DNA of 64,000 nt, taken from contig NJPS01000004.1 of the NCBI GenBank assembly GCA_002946415.1, positions 1,121,001-1,185,000 on the forward strand, given 5' to 3'. Both the position numbers and the translations under genes were made by a program. The DNA is from Rutstroemia sp. NJR-2017a BVV2 (Eukaryota; Ascomycota; Leotiomycetes; Helotiales; Rutstroemiaceae). Under the pieces are notes generated by a model. It was not told the DNA's origin, did not search any database, and saw nothing but the letters and a program-made list of their open reading frames with translations. Of the stretch, positions 24,089 to 35,435 are shown piece by piece. Position 1 is the first letter of the stretch, and the number at the start of each line of letters is the position of its first letter.

Positions 24089-24566
24089 CTCACTCTTTTA
24101 TAGAAGATTGAAACGCGTAGAGATAGATGAAGTGAAAAAGAAATGCAACTAAATTATATAAATCTACGTAAGTTCATCCCCTGATACTATTTACAACCAG
24201 CTAATAGCCAGACGGAACTAAAAGAGCTTATCGAGAGGAAATTTTGGTGGTTGGGGCATAGAGTTGCTCGTGTACACGAGTTCGTCATATTGCGATCTGC
24301 CATCTGATGAAATGCCATGTAAAATTTATGCTAATTCGGCAAGGAAGACAGGAACCCACCAGAACGGTCGCGTAAAGTTGCCCTGAATTTGAAATTTCGA
24401 TTCCGCGCTCCGCAGGACAGGAGAGACCTCTATCCGCATTCAGAGGACCGTCAAGCATAGTAAAGTGGGTGAAACAGTGCAAGCAATACGACCAATACTT
24501 CCATATCGGGGGGGGATGCGATTTGTTTGAACGGACAACCAAGCAGCATCCAAATACGTCAATGCC
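24089..24566. other. Shared promoter region between ccz1 and fmt1
   Basis: A 478-bp gap between two divergent starts. No gene is seen; it must hold both promoters. A run of eight G at about 24509 is the only low-complexity feature. Confidence 0.6.
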
Positions 24567-25935
24567 ATGCGTTGCAGAATCTGGGCATCTGTAGCCATCC
24601 TCAGAACCCCCTATTCGAGGGCATCGGCAAATCATGTGCCTTCTCCATTTCGACTCTACAGTACCAATGATTCTTGGGAGCCTTTGAGGATTCTGTTTTG
24701 CGGATCTGACGAATTTAGTTCCGCGTCACTTCGTGCTCTCCATGCTGAGCATCTTCGCGACCCACAATCCATAGCTTCGATTGATGTTGTCCATCGACCC
24801 GCCAAAAGAGTTGATAGAGGATTGAAAACCATCCGTCAGGGTAATCGTGCTCCGTTTCCGAATGTGCGTACGTCTCTAACACTCACTCTTCAGTACCAAT
24901 AAGCGGCGTTGCCCAAGAATTGAACCTGCCTGTGCATGAAAGAGATACATTTACAGGATGGGAGGTCAGGATAGCGCACTGAAACTGCTCGGTTTTAATG
25001 CTGAATATTCATCTAGCCCCCGAAGCCCAATGGCAGCTCTATCAACCTCATTGTGGCAGTATCCTTCGGTCTTTTCATCCCACCACGCATTCTTGGAAGT
25101 GCGAAATATGGAGGGCTGAACGTGCACCCATCTCTTCTACCACAGTACGTCCTACCCGACTGATCCCGTTTCCCTGAAGTTAAATATCGTCAGATTCCGA
25201 GGTGCCGCCCCTCTACAGCATACCATTCTACAAGGCAACAAGTACACTGGTGTTACACTGCAGACCTTAGACCCTCACGCCTTTGACCATGGTGATATCA
25301 TCAGTCAAGTGCCAATACGAATCCCAAGACCAGACAAAGTAACGTATCAAGAACTTCTTGAATTAGTCACGCCAGAAGCAGCAAAACTGCTCACAGATGG
25401 TATAAGGGATCGGCTCTTTCTCGATCCTCCCAAGACAGATCAGCCGAGAACCGGGCCCGCCCCCATACATGCCCACAAAATTCTGCCTGAGCACAGATAC
25501 ATCGACCCACGGCGGGGAATGACGATGTATATTAATCGACAATATCGAGCCCTTGGACGACCGTGGAGTTATCTGTGGACAGGCAGTGAGAAGAAAAGGG
25601 TTATATTCAACCATATCGAATTTTACCATTTTGGCGAGAAATCACAAACACGAGCCAGATTATCTGCAGATCTGAACACGATCCCCTTCTTACCATCAAA
25701 AGCACCAAATGGTCCTGAATTGTGGTACACGCCTTATTTTGAGGACAAAGGAAGCATTGTCATCAGGACTAATGAAAGACACAAGGGACTTCGGTTCAAA
25801 GATATCATTGTTGAAGGCCAAGAGAGTAAAAAAGCTGCCGACGTTCTGTCTAGCATTGGATACAAACGTGGAGAGCTTAGATGTATTGTTTGGGCGCTAC
25901 CAGAACGTGAGCCGGAAAAGCCGCAAGAGATATAG
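24567..25935 (+). CDS. fmt1: Mitochondrial methionyl-tRNA formyltransferase
   Basis: Transfers a formyl group from 10-formyl-tetrahydrofolate to initiator Met-tRNA for mitochondrial translation. Exons 24567-24840, 24894-24964, 25017-25144, 25194-25935 give 404 aa. Residues 1 to about 35 are Arg/Ser-rich and could be a mitochondrial targeting sequence. The formyltransferase fold starts at RILFCGSDEFSSASL (about 41). The catalytic set is present: Asn150 and His152 in LNVHPSLLP, followed by FRGAAPLQ, and Asp189 in the FDHGD loop. The second half is the less conserved C-terminal tRNA-binding domain. Introns of 49-53 nt interrupt the catalytic half. FOL3 elsewhere in the window acts in the same folate supply, but the two are not linked. 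Confidence 0.92.
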
Positions 25936-26511
25936 ACATGGTTGCCAGAACCATGTGTTTTTGATATGCGCAACAATGTATTATAACATGATCCCATGCC
26001 GAAAGGTGGTGGATTGCCGTGGAACAGCTTGAGAGGACTGATGAGGCTCAAATAAGGCCGAGGAAGACAAGGTGTGTCTCGTTGAACTTCACTAGAGTAG
26101 CCGAGAGCGAGCACTTCTTGCCTACACCTGTGCCATGGTAATCAGAAGCCCCAAGCTCAACTCTTCCCTCACAAGTACAGTCAGCGTACCGTCTTCTTAA
26201 ATGGATGACGAATTCCACATAACTCGTAGTATCAGATCTGCTGTGCACACATGACTAAAAGGCTCGCTATTCCAACCATTTCTACTTGCTTTCCTTTACA
26301 TTAATTAGGTGATTCTCCAACTGAGCAATCCAAACTGCAGGCTAGCCAGAATCCCGAAAAACAGCTCATAGTCTCCTTCCTCTCATCACCAACCTCCTTC
26401 CGCCCTTCCTTCCTTCCTTCCTCAACCTTCCCACCCACCACACACCAACCCAACCAAACCCATACAAGATAACCACCTCTAACCGCACCTTCCATCAACC
26501 AACCCCAAACA
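25936..26511. other. Intergenic region between fmt1 and a tRNA gene
   Basis: No gene seen. Bases 26380-26510 on the plus strand are strongly pyrimidine-rich with a run of CCTT units near 26405-26425. Confidence 0.6.
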
Positions 26512-26649
26512 GGGAACGTAGTTCAACTGGTAGAACGCCCATCTCAAAGTGTGAGCGAGCTGCCGGCGGTGCACCGTCTAGAATTCGATTCTAGCAGACT
26601 CGCTCTACCGTGAGCATGTGAGAAGTGAGTTCGAGGCTCACCGTTCCTA
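26512..26649 (+). tRNA. Intron-containing tRNA gene, anticodon reads CAA
   Basis: The ends pair as a 7-bp acceptor stem (26512-26518 with 26642-26648, one G-T pair) with discriminator A26649. A box TAGTTCAACTGG and B box GTTCGAGGC fit the RNA polymerase III consensus, and T-runs at 26651-26660 serve as terminator. The D arm is GTTC/GAAC and the T arm GTGAG-TTCGAGG-CTCAC. The anticodon loop begins CTCAAA, giving anticodon CAA (Leu). An intron of about 66 nt (26549-26614) follows the base after the anticodon; it contains a 7-bp stem (26553-26559 with 26599-26605) and an inner hairpin. Oddities: the variable region is only about four bases, whereas Leu tRNAs have a long arm, and the anticodon stem has one mismatch. 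It could be a pseudogene or I may have misplaced the intron. Confidence 0.62.
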
Positions 26650-27286
26650 ATTTTCTTTTTCTTCTCCTTTCCTTTCCTTTGCTGAGCTATCGTTCCTCTG
26701 AGTTCAATTACAGTTTCTTTGTTCTATCTTTCCGCTATCTCTTCTAGGAGACTGCTTTTTTATTCTTTCACTGCCCTAGCAATGGGAGTGTATACTTCAC
26801 TTTTGGCAATGGAGGTGAGCCGGGCTATCTATCTCTCCCTCATGTTCTCGCCAATGCTCACTTGAGCTCTTCTTGATTTGTGTCCAGGAAGAGGTGATTA
26901 AACTTTGGCTTCTGCTTCTGCTCCTATACCTGGGAACAAAAGCGTCGCCCGCTCTAAGCAAACGAACTGTCATCCCATCCCCGCATTCGATATCCCGTGG
27001 TAGTCAACTCATCTTATCTCGTCTCACATCATACCATTGAACCACAAGGCAACAGACAAGTCAAACGTAGAACACAGATTCATCACATCAATCAATGCAA
27101 AAAGATCCGAACACATCGAAGACATGGTTCAATTCCTATAAATGCTCCTACATATCCTACCACATACCATCACAAACTTTTAGTAGAGACAAATATGCAA
27201 TCCACCCCAAACGCCGCAAATCTATACCCTCATTTGCAAATTCCTCGTCAGCAAAGCCTATCCGGCCGAGACAATCCATGCAAGGT
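26650..27286. other. Intergenic region between tRNA and map2
   Basis: No gene seen; 3' flank of the minus-strand map2 gene. Confidence 0.6.
26651..26660 (+). terminator. RNA polymerase III terminator
   Basis: T4 followed by C and T5 starts two bases after the tRNA 3' end, as expected for Pol III termination. Confidence 0.6.
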
Positions 27287-28861
27287 CTAATAGTCATCAC
27301 CTCTGCTAATCACCTCCTTAACGTTGGGTCGTAGAACGATGGTCTGCATGTGTTAGTTAGCAAGGATAAAGGACGACATAGGGAACGGGGAAGATGGCTT
27401 ACGTGTTCGAATTGTGCGGTGTATGAACCCTTTTTGTCCACAAGAGGGGGGTAAGATTCTACGATACCGTTGGACACAAGAGCGTTCAACTAGTCATTGT
27501 CAGTACTTCTCTGCGAGCAAAAGCATGTGTGAACTCACCCCTAGCAAATATTTCTCCTGGCCTAGTCTGTCTAGATATCTTCTGCAGAAGGGTAACGTGC
27601 CGAAGTTCTTGTTGATGACGTTAAGAAGCTTGCTTGCGGAAGCAATGCGCAATGGTACAGTTGGAGCATCTGCTCTCTTAGCATAATGCGAGCACTCATA
27701 CTGTATGTTGTTAGTTCTATGGTATTACAGATTAGTCGCAGGGACTCACATCATCGCGAACGTATCCATTTCCAGTACTTCCAAAGGTCTCAATGGCGAA
27801 CACCTCGCCTTCCTCCATCTTGGTCTGATCATTGCTCTTCACAATGGGCACACTCTTTCCTCCATGGATTTTCCATTGTTGGATATCGTGGCCGTTTAGA
27901 TTTCGAATGGCTTTGACTGGATATGTTTGGCCTTTAATTTCGACTTCGTAACTTTCCATAGTCTCCTGGATCCGTTCACCAATCTCACCCATTCTAGCAT
28001 CAATACCAGCTTCTCTGATTCCCGTGTTGGTGGCTTCCTTAACAGCCTCCAACAGGTTATCGTACATCGGATCGAACGCAATCGTAAATGCACTATCGAC
28101 GATTCTGCCATTAACGTGAACTCCGAAGTCGACCTTCATAACATTATCCTGAGCCAGAAGAGTCTTGTTTCCAGCATTTGGACTGTAATGCGCGGCAATA
28201 TGATCCAGGTTGACACCAGTCGGGAAGGCGACTCCTCCCCTGATATTATCACCCTCTTCCAGCCCTGGATGTCCACTCAGAGCCCTAACACTGTCCTCAA
28301 TCCCCTCCGCAATCTCCGTCAAGCTTTGTCCAGGCTTAATATTCGCCTTGGCATACTGTCTGACTTGCCTGTGAATCTCTGCAGCTTGGCGATATTCCTG
28401 CAGGAAATCGTTGTTCATGCGATCCAAGTGTCGTTTCTCTTCGTTGGTCGTACGATAGTTATTCTCGTCCCGGTATTCAACCTCCTCTCCTACGGGATAC
28501 TCGCCACTGGGAAATAGGTTCGAAAGTAGAACTCGAGGTGGTGATGATTGTACTTTTGGTGTAGCTCCTCCAGCCTTCTTCGACTTCTTCTTGCGCTTTC
28601 TCTTCTTTTTTGCCCCGCCTTCTCCCCCGCCTTCACCGGCTGCTCCCTTCTCTTCATCCTCGTCGTCCGAGTCCTCCGCTTCGGCCTTTCCATTGCCATT
28701 GGCCTGAGCTTCAGCTGCAGACTCTGCAACAGCACTTGGGTCCTTCACTATATGAGTTGGATCAGTCGGAGGTTTTTCAAACCCGTTGGACACCCCTCTA
28801 GAGGGGTCAATTTCTACCTACCCTTCAGATTCTTCAGCGCATCCGAGACCTCGGCCGCCAT
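27287..28861 (-). CDS. map2: Methionine aminopeptidase 2
   Basis: Cytosolic dinuclear metalloprotease that removes the initiator Met from nascent proteins. Exons 28861-28822, 28747-27750, 27700-27539, 27489-27403, 27343-27287 give 447 aa. Exon 1 is only 40 nt and encodes 13 residues. An acidic stretch (about 36-46) and a Lys/Arg-rich block (60-71) form the usual ribosome-associated N-terminal extension. The catalytic set is complete: His200, Asp220, Asp231, His300, Glu333 and Glu428, with spacings identical to human MetAP2 (20, 11, 69, 33 and 95 residues). His200 is the conserved active-site His and the other five bind metal. Divergent from the J-protein gene by 322 bp. Confidence 0.96.
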
Positions 28862-29183
28862 CTTATTTTGCTAAACAAGGTAACAAGTAGGAATTATTTG
28901 AGGAGATTCGACGAGGTTTTAATTGAATTCGTAAATCGCAATTCACAAGCGGCTAACAAAAGTTTGTCTTGAGCAAAGAAGTCAAAAATCCAATGCTGCG
29001 GGCCGCCAAGACTAATTCGCAAGGTGCATCGCTTAGTCATAAATGTGGCGCACCTTGCAGCAGGCTCGAGTGTATGCCGTCACCAGCATCTAAAAGTTAA
29101 TTGCGAAGTGTGAGAAACGAAACTGGTTCTCTGATTTCACAAACTTTCCTTGTTAATTGATATTTGAAGTCGAAGGATGAGGG
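28862..29183. other. Shared promoter region of map2 and the J-protein gene
   Basis: A 322-bp divergent intergenic region. No further gene or clear motif is seen. Confidence 0.6.
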
Positions 29184-30034
29184 ATGCCACTCCCTTTAAA
29201 GCCTTCTCCTTTTCTCTTTCCGCGCTTCCAGCGACTTTTCTTTCACAGCAGTGCTTGCTTTAGAGCTGCGGTTCAAAATCACTATGAAGTTTTGCACGTT
29301 TCGCCAGCTGCTACACCAGCAGAAATAAAGAAGTATTGCTCCTACGGTTCCCTTCAATTGATGCCGTACTAACATTGCTAAGGGCTTTCTACGCACACAG
29401 CAAAGCTACTCACCCCGATCGCAACCCCGATGATCCTACTGCCGCTGAGCGGTTCATCAAAATCTCCGAGGCATGGGCAGTCCTAGGAACACCCGCAAAA
29501 CGTCAAGCCTATGACCGTGAGCATGGCAACCAAAATTCACAGCATGGACCTGGTCATCATCATCATCCACGGGGATCTTATTCGTCAAGTGGACCAGCAG
29601 GTGGACGACCCGCGAGTGGTTTGAGTCGGCGCCGTACGCAATTCCGTGGACCACCGCCTAGTTTTTATCGCAGTGGAGGATGGGGTCAACACAGCGCGAA
29701 GAGGCGCGCCGCCCAAGATAACGGGGCTCCAGGAGCAGAAGCACCGCCGCAAACAGAGATGGGCGGAGGCATGGGAACTGGACAACATCCTTGGGGCGCG
29801 CCGGAAGATGTCCCGCACTTTGATAGAGAAGGACATACCAAGACACATCGGAAGCAGGATAGGATAAGACAAAAGCGTATGAGTAAGCACTTCATACCGA
29901 TCGATGAGTCGAAGAGTACATTGATGAACTTCGTCGTTGTTTCGGGGATTGTACTCATGTCGGTGGCTTTTCCATCATATATTTACAGCAGGATATCAAG
30001 TGGAACGAGGTCAGAGAAGAAGAGCGTCACATAA
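29184..30034 (+). CDS. Mitochondrial-type DnaJ (J-domain) protein with C-terminal membrane anchor
   Basis: Co-chaperone that stimulates an Hsp70. Exons 29184-29332 and 29383-30034, 266 aa; the 50-nt intron falls inside the J domain and has an ACTAAC branch site. The J domain starts at HYEVLHVSPAATPAEIKK (about 33) and the HPD tripeptide is at 60-62, followed by DRNPDD and FIKISEAWAVL. The first 25 residues lack acidic residues and carry Arg/Lys, Phe and Ser, fitting a mitochondrial presequence. The middle is Gly/His/Pro-rich and disordered. A hydrophobic helix at about 230-252 is a probable membrane anchor with a short basic tail. No zinc-finger or client-binding domain, so it is a class C J-protein. 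The partner Hsp70 cannot be named. Confidence 0.88.
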
Positions 30035-30215
30035 CAATAGAGGTACACGGTATAGACCACAAATCATCGGACATTCCAGAATAACCTTCGAGTCGTTTAT
30101 ATTACAGACAATCCTTTCCAGTTACTATGCAATGCTGTGCCACAGAAGTTTCGTCAGAACACATCTCTATTCTAATAATGTACTTGGAACCTCCCAAATT
30201 CAATGGATGAACACT

Positions 30216-31360
30216 CTACGATTCGAATGTGAAGCTTGTGCCGATCTTGTGTGTGGCTTGGTCAAGTTTTTGGGTATCGAAAGAAGCACCAAGACCAAGG
30301 GTAGCACCAGGTCGGAGAACAACGTTGTAAGCAACGGCGGCAACACCACGGTCGTTGATCTTGACCTATAGTTTTTGGGTCAGCGAAATCGAAGTCACAT
30401 ACAGTGGCTTCTTCTTACCTTGGCGAAAGAGAGGGGGTCGAGTCTGTACTTGCTGGCAACCTCAAGACCAACATTGCTGCTGCTCTTTGAGTCCCAGGTA
30501 GCCTTAGCACCAGCCTCAACTTGGGAGTTAACCTTGTGGTAGTATGAGGCGGAGAAAACGCTCAAGTTGTTGGCAGCAGTGATGGCAGCGCTGTAGGTGG
30601 GGGCAGCGTATCCAACGGCAGCAGAGTAGCTGGTGATGGAAGCCTTTTGGACATCATAGCCAGCAGTGGCACCAGCCAAGAAACCATCTTGTCCAATCAC
30701 AGCATCGACAGTGGCAGTTGGGCCCTTAAGGAGATCGAAGAACGCACGGCCGTGGAAGTTTGGCTGCTTGAAGTGCAAGTTGACCTTAGCACCCTTCTTC
30801 TGGGTGTTGGGAGCGAAAGAACCCAAGACCTCGGCCTTGAGACCCTTAGCGATGGAATCGTTGATCTCAATCTTGGTGTCGAGAGCGTTGAGGGTATTCC
30901 ATGTTTGGGTGAGAGTCAAGCCTGCATGCCGATATTGCATTAGTATACGAGCACATTCTGATTCAATAACGACGGCGAAATTAACAGGACTAGTGCGCGA
31001 AGCTCTTTGTAACATAAAACTCTGGAAGAATATACCGGTTGGCTTGTCTGTGAACTTGGCCTCCAACTATGCGCATGAATTTCCCATCAGTGTTTGTTCA
31101 GAATGCTTTCTCCCTGATATGTTATTCGTACCAGACCACTTGTAGCTCCATCGTGGGAGCTCTTTCCGTTAACCTTGAAGGCAACGTTGTTGGGAGTGTT
31201 CGACTTGACCTCAAGGGCGGCAGCGCTGAGGTGGTAGAAATCTTTGTTGAGCAACTGATTAGGTGTAACATTAGTGTCTGACTTTTTGTAGATACACGCA
31301 ACATAGGGTTCTTACGTCGTTTGACGCCTTGGCGATATCTGTGAAAGCTGGGACAGACAT
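30216..31360 (-). CDS. por1: Mitochondrial outer membrane porin (VDAC)
   Basis: Forms the 19-stranded voltage-dependent anion channel for ATP and metabolite exchange across the outer mitochondrial membrane. Exons 31360-31316, 31254-31132, 31066-31036, 30921-30419, 30365-30216 give 283 aa, the standard VDAC length. The N-terminus MSVPAFTDIAKASNDLL is the conserved amphipathic helix, LTLTQTWNTLNALDTKIE the first barrel strands and GATLGLGASFDTQKL the last region. Exon 3 is only 31 nt, a micro-exon of ten codons. The gene converges on the J-protein gene, with 181 bp between stop codons. Confidence 0.96.
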
Positions 31361-31931
31361 GATGGGAAGAATTGGCTAGAAAGAATTGGGTTGAATGTAG
31401 AGATAGAAACAAGAGTTTGTGCGAGTGCGATGGAGGTTGTAAAGTGGTGTTCCTAAGAAATTCAAAATTTGAGAGCGGCAGAAGTCGGAGCGGGAACGTG
31501 CATCTGCGATTGGCTAAGTAGTTAAGCCTGCCCATAAGCGACAACAAGCTGATGCAGCCAGCTGTAAAACGCCCATTTATCTTCAGAATATTGTCTGTCA
31601 ACTTTTGAGTTATTTAATGAGACTGAGGACTTATACCATCAGTGATTCAATTTTACTAGATTTTTCTGCCGTTCGTCCTATATGCAATCTCGAGCTGCAA
31701 GGGACGTAAGGTTTAATATCCGCAGATGGCATCACCACGGCTTAACCCGCTGTCCCACCAGTTCTAGAACGAGATTTGAATTTTGGGGGGAATCAACTAT
31801 CTATCTGCGGATTTTTAATATGTCTATTTCAATGCCATCAATCGCAAACTGTAGCCCAAGGTATAACACCAATTGACAGATTTTCCTAGTATTCCAGACA
31901 GCATCCGAGCATCACCGGCAAAACTACCAAT
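31361..31931. other. Intergenic region between asparagine synthetase and porin genes
   Basis: Holds the promoter of the porin gene (adjacent to 31360) and the 3' end of the asparagine synthetase gene. No other gene seen. Confidence 0.6.
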
Positions 31932-34137
31932 TTACTCCGCGTCGTACTTTTGGTTGTGGATAGCAATGGCCCTTTTCAACTGTCAGCATTGGGGTTTCGC
32001 AATGGAGGACTGAAATTTCTTACCTTCCACTTGGGTCTGTTTGTTTCGACCAAGTTGGGGTCCATCGCATAACAGTCTCGGCACAGTATGGTGGGAAGTG
32101 CTCGTCAAACATTGTTCGGTACCAGTATCTGTCACTTGTGTCAGCACTTTGAGAAATTTGACCCGCTTCGAGAACTTACGCTTCTTTGGTATCGGGAATA
32201 TCAGAACCCCATTCAGGCTTGGGGTTCTTCATCATCTCATCTGTAACATGAAGCTCAGCGGTATCCTTCAGAGCATCAATCCATCCGTAGCCGACACCGT
32301 CACTGAATTGTTCCTTTTGTCTATAGAGAATATGTTGTGGGAGATACGGCTTCTCGTTGGGGTCATCCGAAGTATCGAAGGCCTTGCGGATGATATATTT
32401 CTCGAGGCGATCTTTTGTGATCATCTTCTCTTGTGGGTCGATGTTCATGGCCACCTCCAGGAATTCCTTGTCAAGGAAAGGAACACGAGCCTCCAGACCC
32501 CAGGCAGATGTCGACTTGTTAGCTCTCAAGCAATCCGAAAGATGTAAGTTCTTGACTCTGCGGATAGTCTCCTCGTGAAGAGCCTTCTTATCAGGAGCAG
32601 CGTGGAAGTAGAGATAACCTCCGAAAATCTCATCACTTCCCTCCCCACTGAGCACCATCTTGATGCCCATAGCCTTGATCTTTCTCGAGAGAAGGAACAT
32701 GGGAGTTGATGCACGGATAGTAGTCACATCATAGGTTTCCAAGTGGTAGATTACGTCTGAAAGTGCGTTCAAACCATCCTCAATGGTGAAGGTCATATCG
32801 TGATGCTTGGTACCCAGAAACTTGGCAACCTCTTTTGCAGCCTTGGTGTCTGGGGAGTTGGGCAGACCGATAGAGAACGAGTTGAGTTGAGGAAGGAAAG
32901 TCAGAGTCGAGAGCTTGTTCTCATCATCAATACCAACAAGTCCTTCTCCTACATCTTCGTCCAGTGTTGCACTTCCGTTCTCAAGTTGAGCTTGCGCAGC
33001 AGCCTTCAGGCGCAAAGTTTCCCTTTGAGCAATAGCAGCTACCAAACTCGAATCAAGACCTCCGGACAACAAAACTCCGTATGGGACTTCAGCCATGAGG
33101 CGCTTGCGGACTGACTTTTCGAGAGTTTCCCGGAGGAGCTTGTAGTCGATAGATGTAGAGGGCACGTTGGCAGGATCCCACCATGTTGGCTCGAAATATC
33201 TTGTTGTCTTGTTTGTTTTTGAGTCATAAATGTGTCCTGGGGGGAAGGAAATAATCTTGTCGCAAACAGGATGTAAGCACTTCAACTCAGAGGCAAAGTA
33301 CACGGATCCTGGTGTCTTGCTAGACCATCCTTGGTAGAAACTGGTAATTCCAATTGGGTCGCGTGCCGCAATCGTACGATCTTGTTTCTTGTCATACAAA
33401 ACGAAAGAGAACATTCCATCCAAATGTTTGGGCGCATCGATATCATATTGCATATACTGCCATGTCTCAGCAACTGCTTCTCTCATCTGCCCGGGCTATT
33501 CTCACCAATGGTATTATGACCTCGCAATCGGAGTGTGTCTTGAAGTGGTATGGGGTCTCGAGTCCTTTTCGGATCACTCTGTGGTTGTAGATTTCGCCGT
33601 TAACTGCAAGTGCAATTGACTCGTCTTGGCTGGTAAGAGGCTGCGCTCCACTGTCTGTGATTTTATGAGCTTCTGTAGACGTCATAATTATTTCTCAAGC
33701 TGGGCACTTACCGACGCCGACGATACTCAGACGCTCATGCGCCAGGACTATGCGAAATTAGCCAACACCCCGATAAGCCCAGCATACTACCTACTTGTGT
33801 TGTTGGCGATCACGTTTCCACCTAAGAATAATCAGTCTTGCTCTCGAGTGCTGGTGTTTTTATCGTAGGTGACTCACTCCAGTCTGGTCCACGATGACGG
33901 ACTCTGCAATTTCCAGTCAGTTTTTTCTGCTCCTAATTTGCGCATGTATGGTAGAAAACTCACTGCTTCGCCATCCGCAAGGCCGTAGGCTTGAAAGCCT
34001 TCACATCTGGGTGACTGCACAACTCGTTAATCTTCACCATCAAGCAAAATCGCGGGGCCCCCACTATGCATGTGGCAATGGGAATGTGCAATTGCAAGGG
34101 GAACAACATACCAATGGCAAGCAAAAATACCACACAT
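31932..34137 (-). CDS. asn2: Asparagine synthetase (glutamine-hydrolysing)
   Basis: Cytosolic enzyme making asparagine from aspartate, glutamine and ATP. Nine exons: 34137-34112, 34014-33964, 33903-33878, 33821-33795, 33747-33712, 33654-33506, 33456-32180, 32128-32024, 31971-31932, giving 578 aa with frame kept at every junction. Cys2 is the glutaminase nucleophile exposed after Met removal; RHRGPDWSG and [10 protein letters not shown] are class-II amidotransferase motifs. The synthetase half has the pyrophosphate-binding SGGLDSS at 236-242. The first five exons are 26-51 nt, so the glutaminase domain is assembled from micro-exons. All key motifs are intact. Confidence 0.96.
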
Positions 34138-34782
34138 CTTGGAAGCTTCTCTCGATATTCTACTCCCTTTCTCGGTAAAGATTCGTAGCAGAGGAAAAAT
34201 GTACAGGAGGGAAAGGTTGAGAGAAGTGAGTAATAATTTGGGTGTGTTGATTCCGGAAGATAGATTGCTGTTTAGTAGTTTCGGCAAAAATATCTTTAGC
34301 TCATGGCCGATTTTCGGAATCAGAAAAAAGTGGCAGGGTTAGTTAAAGGGAAGAGCGTCACTGCGAGTCGGGACATGGGGGTTCCCACAGGTATGGTATT
34401 CGGGGACCAGTTAAATCACCGCTTTTCTAACGCTTTGTTTTTGCCGTGTGTCAAAAGTGCATGTAAATTATTCCATTTTCCTTTCTTGTGTTGACTAAGC
34501 TGGCGGAAGACGGGCGAGAAGCTCCTTTGAAGGAGACTGACCTGAAAAGCTTGCCAATTAAATTGACTCTTGTGTAAAATTGTAGGCACATAGTAAGAGT
34601 GGTATCATCGGCTCAAAAGTCAGATATATCAAAATCCTCTTCGCTACGCCCTTATCCCCTTTGTGATTTAAATGCGATGCATTCCCTCAACGCCGATACT
34701 CCCTTCCACTAACACCAGAAAAATCTCCTCAGCTCCCCAGTCCTAAACTCAACCCAAAGCTCATTCCCCTGCCGCGACCGGC
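34138..34782. other. Intergenic region upstream of asparagine synthetase
   Basis: Promoter of the asparagine synthetase gene plus 3' flank of ubc9. A TGACTAA at about 34493 is one base away from the TGACTCA site of Gcn4/Cpc1, too weak to call. Confidence 0.5.
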
Positions 34783-35435
34783 TCATGCAGCTGGGTTGTC
34801 CTTAACGATGCGCTTGACCTTGCTCTCGTACGCAGCTCTGTCCTTCTTGAAAAGATTGTAGGCGTCGGCTTGGGCGGGGGATTCGGGGTTCGGCGTGTCG
34901 AGCAATTCTTGGATTCCGAGTAAAATTTGCTTGATCGTGATTGCAGGTTTCCAACCTTCCTCTTCATTAAGAATCGAAAGACAGACGGTGCCAGATGGGT
35001 AGACGTTTGGGTGGAAGAGAGGAGGGACGAATTTGCCTATGTGAATTATCAGCACTAAAGCTCATACTGTGCAAGATCGAAGTAGGGGCAAATTTCATAC
35101 ACTTTGGTGGCTTTGTTGGGTATTCTGCATGATTTGAATGTTAGCGCATGCCCATAGATACACTCGCTGCTTGAAGATGCGCCATACCATCGGGAAACGT
35201 GAGGTTCAGTTTGAAGAGACCACCCTCCCAAAGGGTCTTCTCCTTCCCAGGCACGCCGCAATCCCAGACCTGCATATTAAAATCATTCGTGCCGGGATTT
35301 TTGATGGGTTTGGCGGAGAACCCAAAAGGATGATCCTTTCGCCATTGCTTTCTGTTTTGGTTATTAGTATGACTTCGCAAACTCGTAGCGGAAACCATAC
35401 CGTTCCTCCGCAAGACGGTTCTTGCAAAGAGACAT
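34783..35435 (-). CDS. ubc9: SUMO-conjugating enzyme Ubc9
   Basis: E2 enzyme that accepts SUMO from the E1 and passes it to lysines on target proteins, mainly in the nucleus. Exons 35435-35401, 35351-35188, 35124-35101, 35036-34783 give 158 aa, the normal Ubc9 length. The active-site Cys93 lies in [10 protein letters not shown] and the HPN motif is at 83-85. The N-terminus ([16 protein letters not shown]) is Ubc9-specific and distinguishes it from ubiquitin E2s. Exon 3 is only 24 nt. Divergent from pex19 by 514 bp. Confidence 0.96.

Noticed and set aside
34138..34560. Gcn4/Cpc1 site in the asparagine synthetase promoter
   Set aside because: Only a one-mismatch TGACTAA was found, which is expected by chance.
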